From Selaginella tamariscina (taxonomy: Eukaryota > Streptophyta > Lycopodiopsida > Selaginellales > Selaginellaceae): DNA of 64,000 nt. The notes beneath the pieces were generated by a model that was not told the DNA's origin, did not search any database, and worked only from the letters and a program-made list of their open reading frames with translations. This document shows positions 11,134 through 22,873 of this stretch, piece after piece. Location: contig PUQB01000013.1 of assembly GCA_003024785.1 (NCBI GenBank), positions 806,001 through 870,000 of the forward strand. Reading direction: 5' to 3'. Both the position numbers and the translations under genes were made by a program. How positions within the stretch are numbered: the stretch's first letter is position 1; each line of letters begins with the position of its first letter.

Positions 11134-12219
11134 ATGACAGAGTTCATGCAAGAAATAAATAATAATGCAACTCAAAACATTCTTACTATTGGGACCCCTC
11201 CAGTTTCTACATCACCATTTCTATGTCTTCAATTTCTAAATCACTTTCTTCAGCACCTGTAATATCTGAATCTTGTAAGGATGATGTACAAATAAATAAT
11301 AAAGGGATCTGCAACAATATAGCGTCAAAAGATAAATGTGAAAGGAACCAAACAAGTGAGTTGCAAAGCATTCAAGAGGCAACATTAACCTTTGTTACTC
11401 ATGGCTATATTGTGTTATTGGATGTCAATGATGTTTTGCTTCATTAATAAAGGCCTGAGGACATAGAAAAAGAAATCAAATAGGGAGATTTCATTCGTTG
11501 TCATGATAAATTTTGATATGATATCATTTTTCGTCCAAGGTTGGACCAAAAGCTTAAGGAGATGGATACACTTGTGGGGATTTGGTCATACATGCAATTT
11601 CAGAACTTAACATCGCTATTGAATTTACTTAACAAATATTGTAGTGTTGCAGAAGAGGTGATTCGTAAAAATTAAATTTTTGACCAGCAAATGTGTTATA
11701 AACCTTTCAAATTCTACGATGTAAGAAAGGAAAGCAAGCCATACTTCTTTAAGAATGAAAGATTAAAGCAAGCCATACTTCTTCAAAAATAAAAGATTAA
11801 TTGGGCTTCATTGGGAGATCAATCAGTTAAGAATAATGAAGAATGCACATATCTTAATGGTATACGACTTTCCTTAAAAGGCTATGCTCAACTAAAACAT
11901 TGCTTGTATCCATCCAATCACTTTCGACTCATATTCTAAAATTAATACCATGGATGAGTTAGTGAACTACTTGGATACGTGCCTTAAAAAGAAGAATCTT
12001 GAAAACTTTTATGAGCAATATCCACTATATAAAACATACCCTAATGCTTTTCTTTCTCGTGATTTTGAATTAAAGGAAAACAACTGGGCGCTCTACAATA
12101 TTATTATTAAGGAACGTCATTTTTTAAATAAATCTTTATGCATTCATGTTCTTATCATAACTTATGTATTAACAAAGATGACAACTCTTAATTACATTTA
12201 TGAGAGTGTTAGGTGGTGA
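11134..12219 (+). pseudogene. FCP1/NIF-type HAD phosphatase-like gene, element A copy
   Basis: This is the counterpart of the gene at 55363-56509 in element B. The start region (MTEFMQEIN-type), the HAD nucleophile motif context (IVLLDVNDVLLH at about 11408-11443) and the C-terminal MDELVNYLDTCLKKKNLENF block (about 11950-12010) are clear. The middle, equivalent to the RPGLD and IWS motifs, is at about 11530-11600 and is broken by stops and shifts. A short internal duplication (AAGCAAGCCATACTTCTT) occurs at about 11730-11785. At about 12090 the frame stays open (ALYNIIIKERHFL) where copy B has lost one base. It is a pseudogene overall. Confidence 0.72.
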
Positions 12220-12559
12220 CAACAATATAAAGATATTAGCCAAAATAAATAAATTAATCCGAAGAGTGACGACTTAAACAAAATGAGGAGATTTTTTTAT
12301 ATAGTTAAGGAAAAAGTAATTTCAAATAGATTAACATGTTGATAAGGAAATAATTTCATTTGTAATTATGTTTAATAGTATTTTTTAATTATTGTAAAAT
12401 ATTTTTATGATGAAGAATAATACAAATATTCTAAGATATTTTAAGACTATTCTTTACTAAGTAAGGTTAATGAAGGATTAATTTATTAATTAATTAATAT
12501 TTAAGACTTAATTATATATTTATTAAATAATTAAATAATAATTAAAACTTAAGTATTAA

Positions 12560-12625
12560 TTAATAATTTATTTTATATTCCCATTTTCATGTATCATGCC
12601 CATTTTAGTTACAACGTGCATTAAT
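12560..12625. repeat. Shared right-end segment of elements A and B
   Basis: Sequence from TATTCCCATTTT through TTAGTTACAACGTGCAT is almost identical to 56750-56796 at the end of element B. After it the two loci diverge completely, so this is probably close to the element's right boundary. A related segment in the opposite orientation occurs at about 14002-14060. Confidence 0.55.
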
Positions 12626-15600
12626 GATGTTCCTTAAGTTCAATTCAATATTCGTATTCATGAAAGTACGATGACAAGTTACTAAATTAGCTCAAAAAAA
12701 TAGTCTCCCTTCTTGATAATCGTGATTTAAGGTACCTAACATATGGTTTGATATCCTGTTTGATAACATAAAATTTCTTATCACCTCAATTATTGAGATA
12801 TTTATACTTTAGATTTTAGAAGTATTTGTGAGTCTTTTTAAGATTGGTTATAAATGATTTGGCAAATTATAGTATAATATTTATTAAATATTAAGATTGG
12901 AGCACTTAATATTATAACTTGGTTATGACCACATGGAGTGGAGTGGCTATACTCATGGGATATAAAGACTCAAACGAATTTGAATTTTACACTTTGGTAT
13001 TTTAGCTTAAAATGCAGTTTCAAGTTAGTTAAAAAATGAGGAACAATTTCTCAAATACATTGCTTAGGGAGCAATGTGGTACTTTGTAATGTATCTTAGT
13101 TTAACATATTAAACTAAATATCTTACTCATGTTTGAGGAGTTTTTGTTGAATTATGGGATACAATTGAAACATAAGATTAATATGGCATTTTGGTGTCAT
13201 GATAACATTAATGTAAAAGATTGTATCTTATTAAATCAATTAAATAAATCAAACACTAGTTCATGATTTTTCTTAATTCTTGAATAGTTCATCGAAATAT
13301 TGTAGTACCATTATATTTTCCATCTCAAAACTGAAGTTCGGTTCATTTCAACTAAATTCATATTCATAGTGCAACCCTTGCATTTTAATGAATTAATACG
13401 ATTATAAAGTCATATTAGCTAAATGTAATAACTAGTCAAAAAATTTAGGATTTGAAAGTTAGAATGTATTAATATCAAAGATGTAGCTATTCATTAATTG
13501 GGGATTAATTTAAAGGTGCTTATTAAACACACTAATTGCTTGCATTAGTGGAAATGTTATACTTCAATATAGTGTTGGGGGAACATTTAATAATCAGTTT
13601 GAGAGAGTTGTAAATGAATATAATGTTACAAAGGTGTATATTATTATAAGTTTAGAGAGACTCTTATCATGAAAATTAAGTTTTTAAAATTAAGTATTTA
13701 AACTTAGTGAAATAAGAAATTAAAAATTATTGAATGAACCTAATTAATGTGTAATAAGTACAATAGGAATGGGTTAGTTGAGACACGTGATATTTAAAGA
13801 TCGTTAGTTGAGGCACTAGATATAAGTTGAGTTTCCTAGTTTCTACATTAGTTTGATAAAAATGTATATTAACTTATATTTGCTCCTTAAATTAGTCAAT
13901 ATTTTGAAAGAGTATAAAGTCAGTTGTGAAATACAAATGGTAATGTTATGACACTTGATCACAGATTTGACTTGAATTTGATTCTCATTAAGATGAACGT
14001 TTATAGCTAAAATGAGAATGATACATGAAAATGGAAATATAAAAAATTAATAATTAATACTTATGTATTAATTATTAATATTTTAAATATACATTTTAAA
14101 GAATATTCTTTTTTTAAACATTTATTATTCTAAAAATTATTTCTTTATATTAAAAAATGCTAATTAAATAATTAAAATTGTTAATTATTTTAAAAATGGG
14201 ACTATAGACATTCCCATTTTAGTTACAATGTTTATCAGGAATGAATTTATGTTAATGACACACCAAGTGGATGGGCTAATTTCATGATTGCATGACCTTA
14301 TTATATATGTGTATTACCACACACCTTTGGAATTGCCTTTGGCCAGATTGAGATGTCTATAGAGAGCATGGTTTCAAAATAGTGCTCTTGTATTGGAAAA
14401 GAACTTGATTTTGATAAATGTGTCATACCTAGTCTAATGTAGTTATACACTAATAGGGGATATGTATAGTAGCAAATTCTTATGCGAGTATAAGAAACAC
14501 TAAGAAATGTAAAAATGTGAGGTTAAAATACTGTAACATGCAAAGATGTGAAATCATTAAAAAATTGAAGAAATGTGAAAGCGTTGGGTTAAGTATTTGA
14601 GATGGACTCAAATTGCTTGTTGTGTGTTTAACGATTAAGTGAAGTAATAAAGCAAGTCTTTATTTCTTGTTAACTTAGCAGTTGGCATTCAACATTAACT
14701 AAAAGCCTTTAATATAAATTTTAGTTAAGTAAAGAAATTAATTATTATATTGTTTGCATTAAGTAACAGACTTTGCAAATGTGAAAAGGTCTTCATGTTG
14801 CAGGTGGTGCCTCTGACAATTAAGTTTATAAAGTAAACAACGGTTCTGAAGTACTTGATTTCGTATAATATAAGGGGATAATGAAAATTATGTGAAACTT
14901 TTGCTGACTCCACATAGACTAATATTTTAGTTTTGGTTAAATTTTTTTAACATTATTTAGTTTTGGAGTTAGTGTTATCCATTAATGAGGATGTTGACAT
15001 TTTTAAGGGCGAAGAGAGTGTCATAATTTTATTATAACATATACTTTTTACTTTGGAATTGACTGTTATTACTTACTAAACTATGTTGATAAGCCATAAG
15101 TGTATAAGAAATAGGCCTAATGATGGTTTGGCTAGGTGTCGTTAAGTATTTGTAAAAAACTCTAAGTGAAGTTAGCATTTCCATCTTGTTTTCATTTTTC
15201 GTGGCCTAGTTGGGTTATTGCTTCGGTGAGTTTGATAGATTGGATAAGGGTATAAACACCCCTAGGGTTGCCCTAAACCCCCTGGGTTAGGGAGTTAATG
15301 TGTCGCCACTAAGTATATTCTTATTGAAAATGATATTTTGTGCTAACCCACTTTACAAAATAGGAAAACATATTTTCTTCATTAAAAAAACCATGTGAGC
15401 CCCAATAATCCTTTCTAATTATATGTCAAGAAAAAAAGAGTTAAACTTATTTTAATTATATGTATAATTTTACTATGCATGAGGGCTTTCACATGTGTTC
15501 ACCATAATATGTTCGACTGAAAAGAAATCATAATATGTTCAATTAAAATGAATTTTTAACTAAAATTAGAGTATTCTATTATAAAATGTAGTTTTAACTC

Positions 15601-17685
15601 AATGTTCACCAACAATGAACTTTGAAATACTAATATGAATTTAAATGTAAGATTTTTAAATTTAACAATTACCATATATGCATTTGTATATACAGATTAT
15701 GATGTTTTTATCAATTCTTATGGTTAATAATAGTAATTTTATTTTGTGAAAATTATGTGTTAATACTTAGTTGTAACTCATTTTTAGGAGGGAGTGGTAA
15801 ATAGAGATTGGGGTTTCAATTCCATAATAATATGTATTTTAATTGATTTCCATGAGGATAATTAAGGGAAAGATTTTGCACAAACATATATATTGGAAAA
15901 AACCACCTACACCAAGTATTTCCTCTACATCATTCTCTATAGCATCTATATAACCTTTTGGAATTTCATGTCATTTATCCCCACATTTATCTCATGTACA
16001 CCCCTTGTAAGCCAATATTATTTACCTTTGGGTTTTTAACAAGGATTCTCATAGTGTCAAAGTGTTCTCAGTTGGAATGCACATGTAATCCCTAAAGTTC
16101 ATGACTCTTAAAAGGGTCACTAATGTCAAATTTGAACATAACTTTATTAATGTACTTAATTAACAACTTCAAGTACGGCTTCCCAAAAAAAAAAATTAAA
16201 GTTCATCACTGATCAAACATCCCCATAAGCTTTTAAGATTTTAAGGTTTACTATTTACAGCTCCTTAGTAACTGGTTTTGTTGGTGGTTTAAGAAAATTA
16301 AGATATTGACAAAGAATTATTATTGAGAACATTTTAGTATGGGTTCTCAATCCCTTTTACGAGAAAGTTACCTTTAGATATCAATGATCAAACATCTCAA
16401 TAAGCCTCTAAAATTTCAAGGTTTAGTGTTTGCAACTCCTTAATAGTTAGTTTTGTAGCCTTCCTCTCAATAGGTTGAGATCTTAACAAAGAACTACTTT
16501 TGAAAACATTATTTAACAAATTAACCTTAAAAGTGTTCCATCGTGAGATTACCTGAATTTCTTAATATTTAGAATACCCTCTTCCAAATTAAGGTTTTAA
16601 TTTTCAAGATTTAAAGCCATCTTACAAATATGCTCAAACAATAAGAATCAGTATATTTTAAATAAAATATTGTCATTTAACATTTGTAAGTTAGAATAGA
16701 ATGCTAGTGACAAGTTTTACTAAACCAATTAGCAAATTAATCAATATTTAGTATCTTTTATTAAATGACATTAAATTACTGAAATTGCTAGCAGAGGGGC
16801 ATGACTATTATAACCAATTAGAGAGCTCTAACATATAACTGTTATACAAGGAATTTATTGTGATTATATTGTCACTTACTAAAATATATTCAATTGGTAT
16901 TGAAGATGTTATTGTTTACAAGTGTGTGTATCTCTCTCTCTATATATGTGTGTGTGTGTGTGTGTGGGTGTGGATACATGAAATACAAATTAAATCATTT
17001 CTTTTGAAATAAAATATTTTCAAAATATTGCTCATGTCTAGTTAATTTTGAATTGGTCACTCACTGATATAGAATGATGAAAATTTACACAACAATAATA
17101 AAAATTTAACTACAATATAGGGTCAAATGATAAATAAAAAGTCCTCTATAAAGATTAATATATTTAAATACATGTAACAATTTAAAGAGTCTCAGCAAAG
17201 AGATGCCCTTTCATATAACATACGCATATAAATTAGAATGTATAGACATGATATGTTTTATTTCATGAATATAAGATAATTTTATGCGTATATATGTTTA
17301 GTACACATGAACACTACCTAAGAAAAATGAGTTTGACAAACTATACTTGTACTAAAACATTTTTATTTAAATGTCAGTTTATACATTACAATGGGTGTTG
17401 GCAAAAAAAGGCTTCGTACATAAGATAATTCAAGCTTATTTTGGTACATATCTACATATTCCCTAAAATATCTTGGAGTATTTCATAAAATGGGATTTCA
17501 TATTAAAAAATAAAATGCATTACATATATGTTGACTAGGCTTAAAATTATCAATAAGCTATAAATAATACAAAAAGATTAAGACATACAATCTCGTAATT
17601 TTACAGATTCAAGTGAATGCCGTCTTCCACATCCGGCAGCATAAAAGACATGTTTAGTGAAGTCCTCCATATAGAATATGCGTAC
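12626..17685. other. 5-kb AT-rich stretch without recognisable genes
   Basis: Both strands were read and no frame with family-level similarity was found; only short chance frames occur. It contains a small candidate inverted-repeat element at 13986-14255, a TG microsatellite at about 16948-16970, and a TTTAGGG-complement pair near 15277 that is too short to matter. It is probably old decayed transposon or intergenic DNA. Confidence 0.6.
13986..14255. repeat. Candidate MITE-like fragment related to element A/B ends
   Basis: The left part (about 14002-14060) is an inverted copy of the A/B right-end segment: GCTAAAATGAGAATGATACA followed by TGAAAATGGAAAT. The right end (about 14208-14240, CATTCCCATTTTAGTTAC) is the same motif in direct orientation. 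The two ends thus face each other across about 200 AT-rich bases, as in a terminal-inverted-repeat derivative. Identity of the outermost bases is weak, so the ends are approximate. Confidence 0.4.
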
Positions 17686-17693
17686 ATGTACAT

Positions 17694-17900
17694 GGGTCTC
17701 GGCGAAAAGGAGGCTCCGGCTCAGGAGGCTTCATATTATTCTAGTATATTCGCGGATATTCTAGGGTTATTCTAGCATATTCTAGCATATTCTCAAGAAT
17801 ATTCTAGAATATATAAGTTTTTTTAATATGCCGACTGGTTTAATATACGCCGACTGGCTTAATATATGCCCACTGGCTTAATAAGACATTATCCTAAACC
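17694..17900. repeat. Left terminal inverted repeat and subterminal repeats
   Basis: The first 45 bases pair with the right end at about 26245-26293. Then come several TATTCTAG / ATTCTCAAGAATATTC repeats (about 17735-17815), then three direct copies of (T/C)GCC(G/C)ACTGG(T/C)TTAATA spaced about 21 bases apart (about 17829-17882). The last motif resembles the GCCGACTGA arms found upstream of the methyltransferase gene. These may be transposase-binding sites (inference). A short CCTAAACCCTAAACC lies at about 17892. Confidence 0.65.
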
Positions 17901-17909
17901 CTAAACCAT

Positions 17910-20900
17910 TTATCCTTGTAGCACCGGTGGGTCATGAACTCTGTTGCAATTCACCAGCAAACGGTGGACCTCCATGTCACTGAGCGATCGCCTTTGTAGA
18001 AAATATGTGACTTCCGGGTTCAAGCCAAGCACACGGCTATAGACGAAGTACATGTGTACACATGGGCTCCAACTTTTGCTCTTCTGAAATGTAGAACAAC
18101 TGCATGAAGGATAAGTATTAATAGTCACCTTTGCAGAGTCATTTCCTGCCGACACAACGAAAGCCTCCTTCCGTCCTCTAGCTGTCACTTCAACATTTCG
18201 CACACAACCTAAAAACGTCTTGGCCTTGCGGAAATTCTTCTCTTGTTCCTTAGACATTTTTGTTGGAGTCCGAACCATACGTCCTTCGAAAGGTGGAATT
18301 GTTGTAGATCCAGCTCCACGTGGTGGCGATGGTGTTTTGTCCTTCTGACCCTCATCTACTCTTCCTGCCATCCCCTGTAAACCTTCCAGAACAAAGCCTG
18401 CATCCTGTAGTTCTCTGACCTCCTCACTTGTCAGCTTCGTTTCCTTGAGCACAGGCCAAACCGTTGGTGGTGTTGGAATACGTGACCGAAGAATTTTGCC
18501 GTTTGGCCGCGTGAAACACCCTGAATCTTTTGGGCAGAACCACATCATCTGTTGTACATACTCCTCATTCCCCAAGGCATCAATGTACATTCGTTTTCCA
18601 TAGAATCCTGGTGCTGGCACTCTGCTTGGATAACCGATTGGTTTTCCACACAGAGCAGTTCCTTCCTGATTCATCCCCAAACACTTAACCTTACTGGATG
18701 CTCCGATTCGTCTGATGGCCCACTCTGTTTGAGCAATCTCTCTCTCCGAAACCTCTTCGAACCTTAACCTCTTTCTCCTGTTGTTTTGGACCACCCGCTC
18801 TGTGTACTCTACATCATGTCTGTGTGAACGTCGAGCATCAGACTGTTCTGTTCCTGTGACTGTTCTCCTAACAGTTTGCACTCGAACGTTAGTGGTACAC
18901 GTGAACTCCGGGCTGGTCAAGTGTTCCTCGCCTTCCACCAGATTAATAATTGTTGATGGAGATACACTTTTCCCCTCAGAGAGTTTGCGTTGCACTCGTT
19001 TCAACAGAGTTTCCTTCGAAGGCCCTGACCCTGTATACCTCCCTTCTATTGCCGCTTTCACCTTCGCACTCTGCATAACTGCATCGGTGAGGTCTAACAT
19101 TGTCGCCTCCAGCAGTGGTACTCTTTTGGCCAATCTTGCTCTTCTTGCTCTAGCGTGAATCACTTCAGCATTGTTTGTAGTTGGAACGCTCGCGAGTCCT
19201 TCTTCTGTCATGTCTCCCAGTTCCGCCATGGAGATGTGGTCCTCATGCCTGATCCACCAAGACAGCCATGTCTTCAAAGCTCGAATGTTTGACGCTCGTC
19301 CTTCCCAAAGACTCGAGAATTGCCAGTTGTTCTTTCTTAGATTGTTCATTCAGTGCTGCAGGCCAGGCACGAGCAAGCTTCATGTGTTCTTCGCGATGTT
19401 CTTCTGCGATCCATTTCTTTGTCACCTGACGCACGGATTGCATAAAGTGAAACAGACAGCTTCTTTCCCTCCCTTTCATCTTTGCTCCGTTGTTGAATAC
19501 TTGGCGCAAGGCTATCAATATCGCTCCAGCCTCATCCGACATGAAACCAGCAAAGTTGACATTCTCCAAACCCTGCTTCTTACAAACCTCTAGCATTGTG
19601 TTCAAGAACTTCAGCACTGCAACATTATCTTCGCGGCACATATCTGCGTAAGCTATAGTCACCATGGATCTGACACTGCAAGAGAGCGTTAGATAACGAA
19701 GATTAGAAAGTGTTATGAAGAGTTTTACAACTTACAATGGGTCATAAAGGTGTATTCCAATTGTCGCCCAGTCTGGTATGCGGTGCGTGTGGTCCAGAAC
19801 AACCCATTGATCATGAAGGTCTCCTCCACTTTGACACCTTCTGATGTACTCAACTCCTGAACCCGGTCCCTCAACTGTCATTTTGAAGATCAGAGGCTGC
19901 TCCTCAGCACCATGCAGTTCCATCCCTGGAACATGTATGACGTGAATGAAAGGTATTGGCAGCTTTGTCTTCAGCTCCAGAAGACCCTCGTAACCCTCTC
20001 TAAAGTGTGTCTCCTTCTGTCTTGATTGTGTAATCCAGTCCCGAGTCCTAAAGAAAAGGTCACGTCAGTGTGTAGAGATCTAAAAAAAAATACCTTCGAT
20101 GGTTTGTTAGAGGTTCAAGTTTTGAGAGTAAACCAGTGTACGAGACTTCTCCTTCTTCCTTGAAAAGTTCTTCAAAGATGAGCTCACGCGCGGCTTGAAA
20201 CTCAATCACTCGTTGATTGGTTCGCGGACTGCTCTTTACCACGTTGCTGACACTAGATCTGGCTCGCTGAACGTTTGAAGCTGACACTGAGGGGCTGACT
20301 GGATGCTGATGAACACCTCTGTGAATGAACAACCTTGTAAAAGAAATGTCGTCTGGCAGAATGTAGTACACATAAGCCGGACAAGTGTGCACCAGCAATG
20401 GCTCCTCTCCACAATGCTTACATTTTATGCCTATTACTTTGCCTGTCTCAGTTGTCTTTGCCTTCTCCACAGCACCCTTGAAGTGACATTCATTTGCTTT
20501 CTTCTCAAAAGCCAAGTAGGGGCAAGTAGGATTGATGCATTGGAGATGTCCGACACATGAACTTCGACTGACTCGCGCCGGAACATGCCAGTGTGTTGTG
20601 CTCGGGTGTGTCCAATGGTAGCAGCCATCCTTGCGATTCATCCCCGAGTACTTCTCTGTGCTTTCTGTCTTAGGGGGAAGTTCGAAAATGACATTTCCAT
20701 TGTATATCTGCGGTAGTTCAGAGACTCGTTTAACTTCAGACGAACCAATGAGATCCTTCCCTATCCTACATTTGTCTGCTCTTAGAAGACACACCAGCAT
20801 GGATTCCTCACGCTCCTCTGTCCGCAACCTGAACAACGGGCCCTTTGCCGGGCACAATGTGTAAAAGACAAACTGGTTTGATGCATTGCCTTCTGGTAAC

Positions 20901-21073
20901 AACTCCACATCTTCTCCAGAACTCGCAGAAACTGACATCAATTGAACCACATGTATACTGAACCAACAAGGAATGTTGAAAGCAATGTGAAGATCATGTT
21001 CAAACACAAAAGCATTTCCATCTTCATCGACTGGGAAATCTTTGTCAATGCCTTCATAGGTAACTCTGGCCAT
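17910..21073 (-). CDS. MULE-like transposase (WRKY/GCM-type zinc domain, DDE core, SWIM zinc finger)
   Basis: There are three coding exons on the minus strand, 20094-21073, 19736-20047 and 17910-19675, with GT-AG introns and matching phases, for about 1000 residues. Exon 1 ends with a zinc-binding domain whose cysteines (VGHLQCINPTCPYL, CKHCGEE) precede a GVHQHP terminus. This is like the HxH ending of WRKY/GCM/FLYWCH DNA-binding domains. Exons 2-3 carry an RNase-H-fold core of the Mutator type. The candidate first Asp is in QWVVLDHTHR, the second Asp is in FAGFMSDEAGA, the C..H pair is in SCLFHFMQSV, and the Glu is in TNNAEVIHARARR. The C-terminus has another cysteine-rich patch (about 18500-18680) and a SWIM finger (SCSC then SPCVHMYF, about 18020-18095), both usual in such transposases. 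The reading frame shifts once between about 19340 and 19245 without a plausible intron, so this copy may be inactive or the base may be an assembly error. The start at 21073 is the first ATG of the long frame. Confidence 0.85.
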
Positions 21074-21673
21074 GACAACACAAGGAGAAAGCTCGGTGGT
21101 TTAGGAAAGCAAAGCAAAAGATTAAACACACTTTCTCTTACCAAAAAAAAATTACAATCGTTAACAATAAACGTGAATACACGTTTGTATATAATTAATT
21201 CTATGCTGCCCAGTTCACAGTGTTCTTAATGATGTCCTCTCTAGTATCACCGATTTAATTTAATTTCTACCTTTTATGATTTGAAATATCTTCACATTTA
21301 CCAATTATTCACATATTTTAAAATAAACCCTAAATATTAATGTCACATTTATTCCGTAGGGTTCACTGTTTTCATTGCGGCTAGGGTTTTTTGGTAGATA
21401 GGGTTTACTGTTTCCATTGCGGCTAGGGTTCTTTCAATCTCAGATCTGTTTCCACTGCGGTAGATCCAGAGGGTTCTTTAATCTCAGATCTCAGAGTTAC
21501 GGTTTCCACTGCGGCGCCATCCATTCGACTCGATTCGTGCAGCGCCCAAGTATAACAATGGAGATTTCTGTGCCGATTTAGATTCTCGGCACCATCCTGC
21601 TCAGCCGGCGGCCACAAGGTATGTGTAATTTCTGTATTTTATGATTTGCTGCTCAAAGTATTTCTTTTTCCAG
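21074..21673. promoter_or_regulatory. Divergent promoter region and first untranslated exon of the methyltransferase gene
   Basis: It lies between the two divergent genes. Repeated GCGGCTAGGGTT / GATAGGGTTTACTG units (about 21355-21500) look like a promoter or transcript-start region. The segment ending CGGCGGCCACAAG at about 21618 is followed by GTATGTG, a good splice donor, and the next acceptor TTTTTCCAG is at about 21673. This is therefore a likely leader exon. No TATA box could be assigned with confidence. Confidence 0.5.
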
Positions 21674-22863
21674 AGATATAGGGTCTTCTTATTTGTGCCG
21701 ACTGAGAGCAACGGCACCATCCTGGTTCAGTCGGCAAACACAAGGTATCGTCGATTTATTTATTTTTTTCCTTGCGGCTCAAGTATACGTGTCACAATGT
21801 TTTTTTTTCAGAGTTAATGGGTCTTTCCATTTGTGCCGACTGAGAGTGACGGCACCATCCTGGTTCAGTCGGCAAAAACAAGGTATTTTCGATTTGTTTT
21901 TTTTCTTTCTGGCTCAAGTATTCGTATCACAAGGTTTTTATTTTCAGAGTTAATGGGTCTTCCCATTTGTGCCGACTGAGAGTGACGGCACCATCCTAGT
22001 TCAGTCGGCAGCCACAAGGTATGTTCGATATATTTATTTTTTGCTTTCTGGATCATGTATTCGTATCACATTGTTTTTTTTCAGAGTTAATGTGTCTTCC
22101 ATTTGTGCCGACTGAGAGTGACGGCACCATCCTTTTCAGTCGGCAGCCACAAGGTATTTTGAATTTGTTTTTTTGCTTTCTGGCTCAAGTATCCGTATAA
22201 CAATGTTTTTTTTTCAGAGTTAATGGTCTTCCCATTTGTGCCGACTGAGAGTGACGGCACCATCCTTCTTCAGTCGGCAGCCACAAGGTATTTTGAATTT
22301 TATTTTTGCTTTCTGGTCAAGTATTCGTATCACAATGTTTTTTTTCAGAGTTAATGTCTTCCCATTTGTGCCGACTGAGAGTGACGGCACCATCCTTCTT
22401 CAGTCGGCAGCCACAAGGTATTTTGAATTTGTTTATATTTTGCTCTGCGGCTCAAGTATCCGTATAACAATGTTTTTTTTCAGAGTTATAGTGTCTTCCC
22501 ATTTGTGCCGACTGAGAGTGACGGCACCATCCTTCTTCAGTCGGCAGCCACAAGGTATTTTGAATTAGTTTTTTTTTTCTTTGCGTCTCAAGTATTTCTT
22601 TTAAAACAGTTAATGGGTCTTCCCATTTGTGCCGTCTGAGAGGGACGGCACCATCCTATCTCAGTCGGCACCATTATCTCTTCTGTGCCGTCTGACAGAG
22701 TCGGCACAAACTATCTCAGTAGGCAGGTTTTTTCTTCTACATCTCTCTGCCGACTGAGAGGGTCGGCAGCATCTAGCTTGAGTCGGCAGCCACAAGGTTA
22801 GTCATCTTTGTTTGTTTTTTTATTTTGACTCCTCATCAATTGACTTGTGTGTTTACTTTCCAG
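21674..22863 (+). repeat. Eight tandem 5' UTR exon-intron units, each with an inverted repeat
   Basis: Units begin just after an acceptor-like CAG at about 21674, 21812, 21948, 22085, 22218, 22349, 22484 and 22610 (spacing 126-138 bases). Each has an exon-like block of about 69-71 bases, AGTTAATGGGTCTTCCCATT onward, ending GCAGCCACAAG. GTATTTTG or GTATGTTC follows, then an intron-like block with a poly-T tract and CAG. Inside every block, TGCCGACTGA and TCAGTCGGCA are complementary arms around about 20 bases, enough to form a hairpin. A 71-base unit is not a multiple of three, so a coding role is unlikely. After the last unit more GCCG(A/T)CTGA arms follow (22630-22795), then a donor at about 22799 and an acceptor at about 22863 just before the start codon. 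Confidence 0.88.
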
Positions 22864-22873
22864 AGTTCCCAAA

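Larger units (their letters stand above)
2163..12620 (+). mobile_element. Element A: decayed palindrome-array / ParB-methyltransferase / FCP1-like element, split by a nested LTR retrotransposon
   Basis: The order of parts is palindrome array (2163-3256), conserved hairpin (3366-3452), remnant of a ParB-like/methyltransferase gene (about 3733-5061 and 10156-10860), and FCP1-like phosphatase remnant (11134-12219). An AT-rich tail closes it with a segment shared with element B (about 12560-12620). The same order occurs in element B at 50.1-56.8 kb, so these parts travel as a unit. Relative to B, about 0.9 kb around the first methyltransferase-gene exons is missing: sequence equivalent to B near 51970 joins directly to sequence equivalent to B near 52905. 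No transposase was recognised and terminal repeats were not proven, so the transposition class is unknown. The left boundary is set at the array and is approximate. Confidence 0.65.

Noticed and set aside
12626..17685. Possible conserved genes in the AT-rich gap
   Set aside because: The longest frames are about 60-90 codons, lack splice-linked partners and match no family, so nothing is claimed.
21693..22568. Coding potential of the repeated units (frames reading CRLRVTAPS repeatedly)
   Set aside because: The exon-like block is about 71 bases, so successive units change frame, and the frames read through clear introns. An untranslated leader fits better.
21674..22680. A CRISPR-like array (regular repeats of about 130 bases)
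   Set aside because: The repeats are longer than their variable parts, contain splice sites and lie in a eukaryotic gene leader. There are no distinct spacers and no cas genes.
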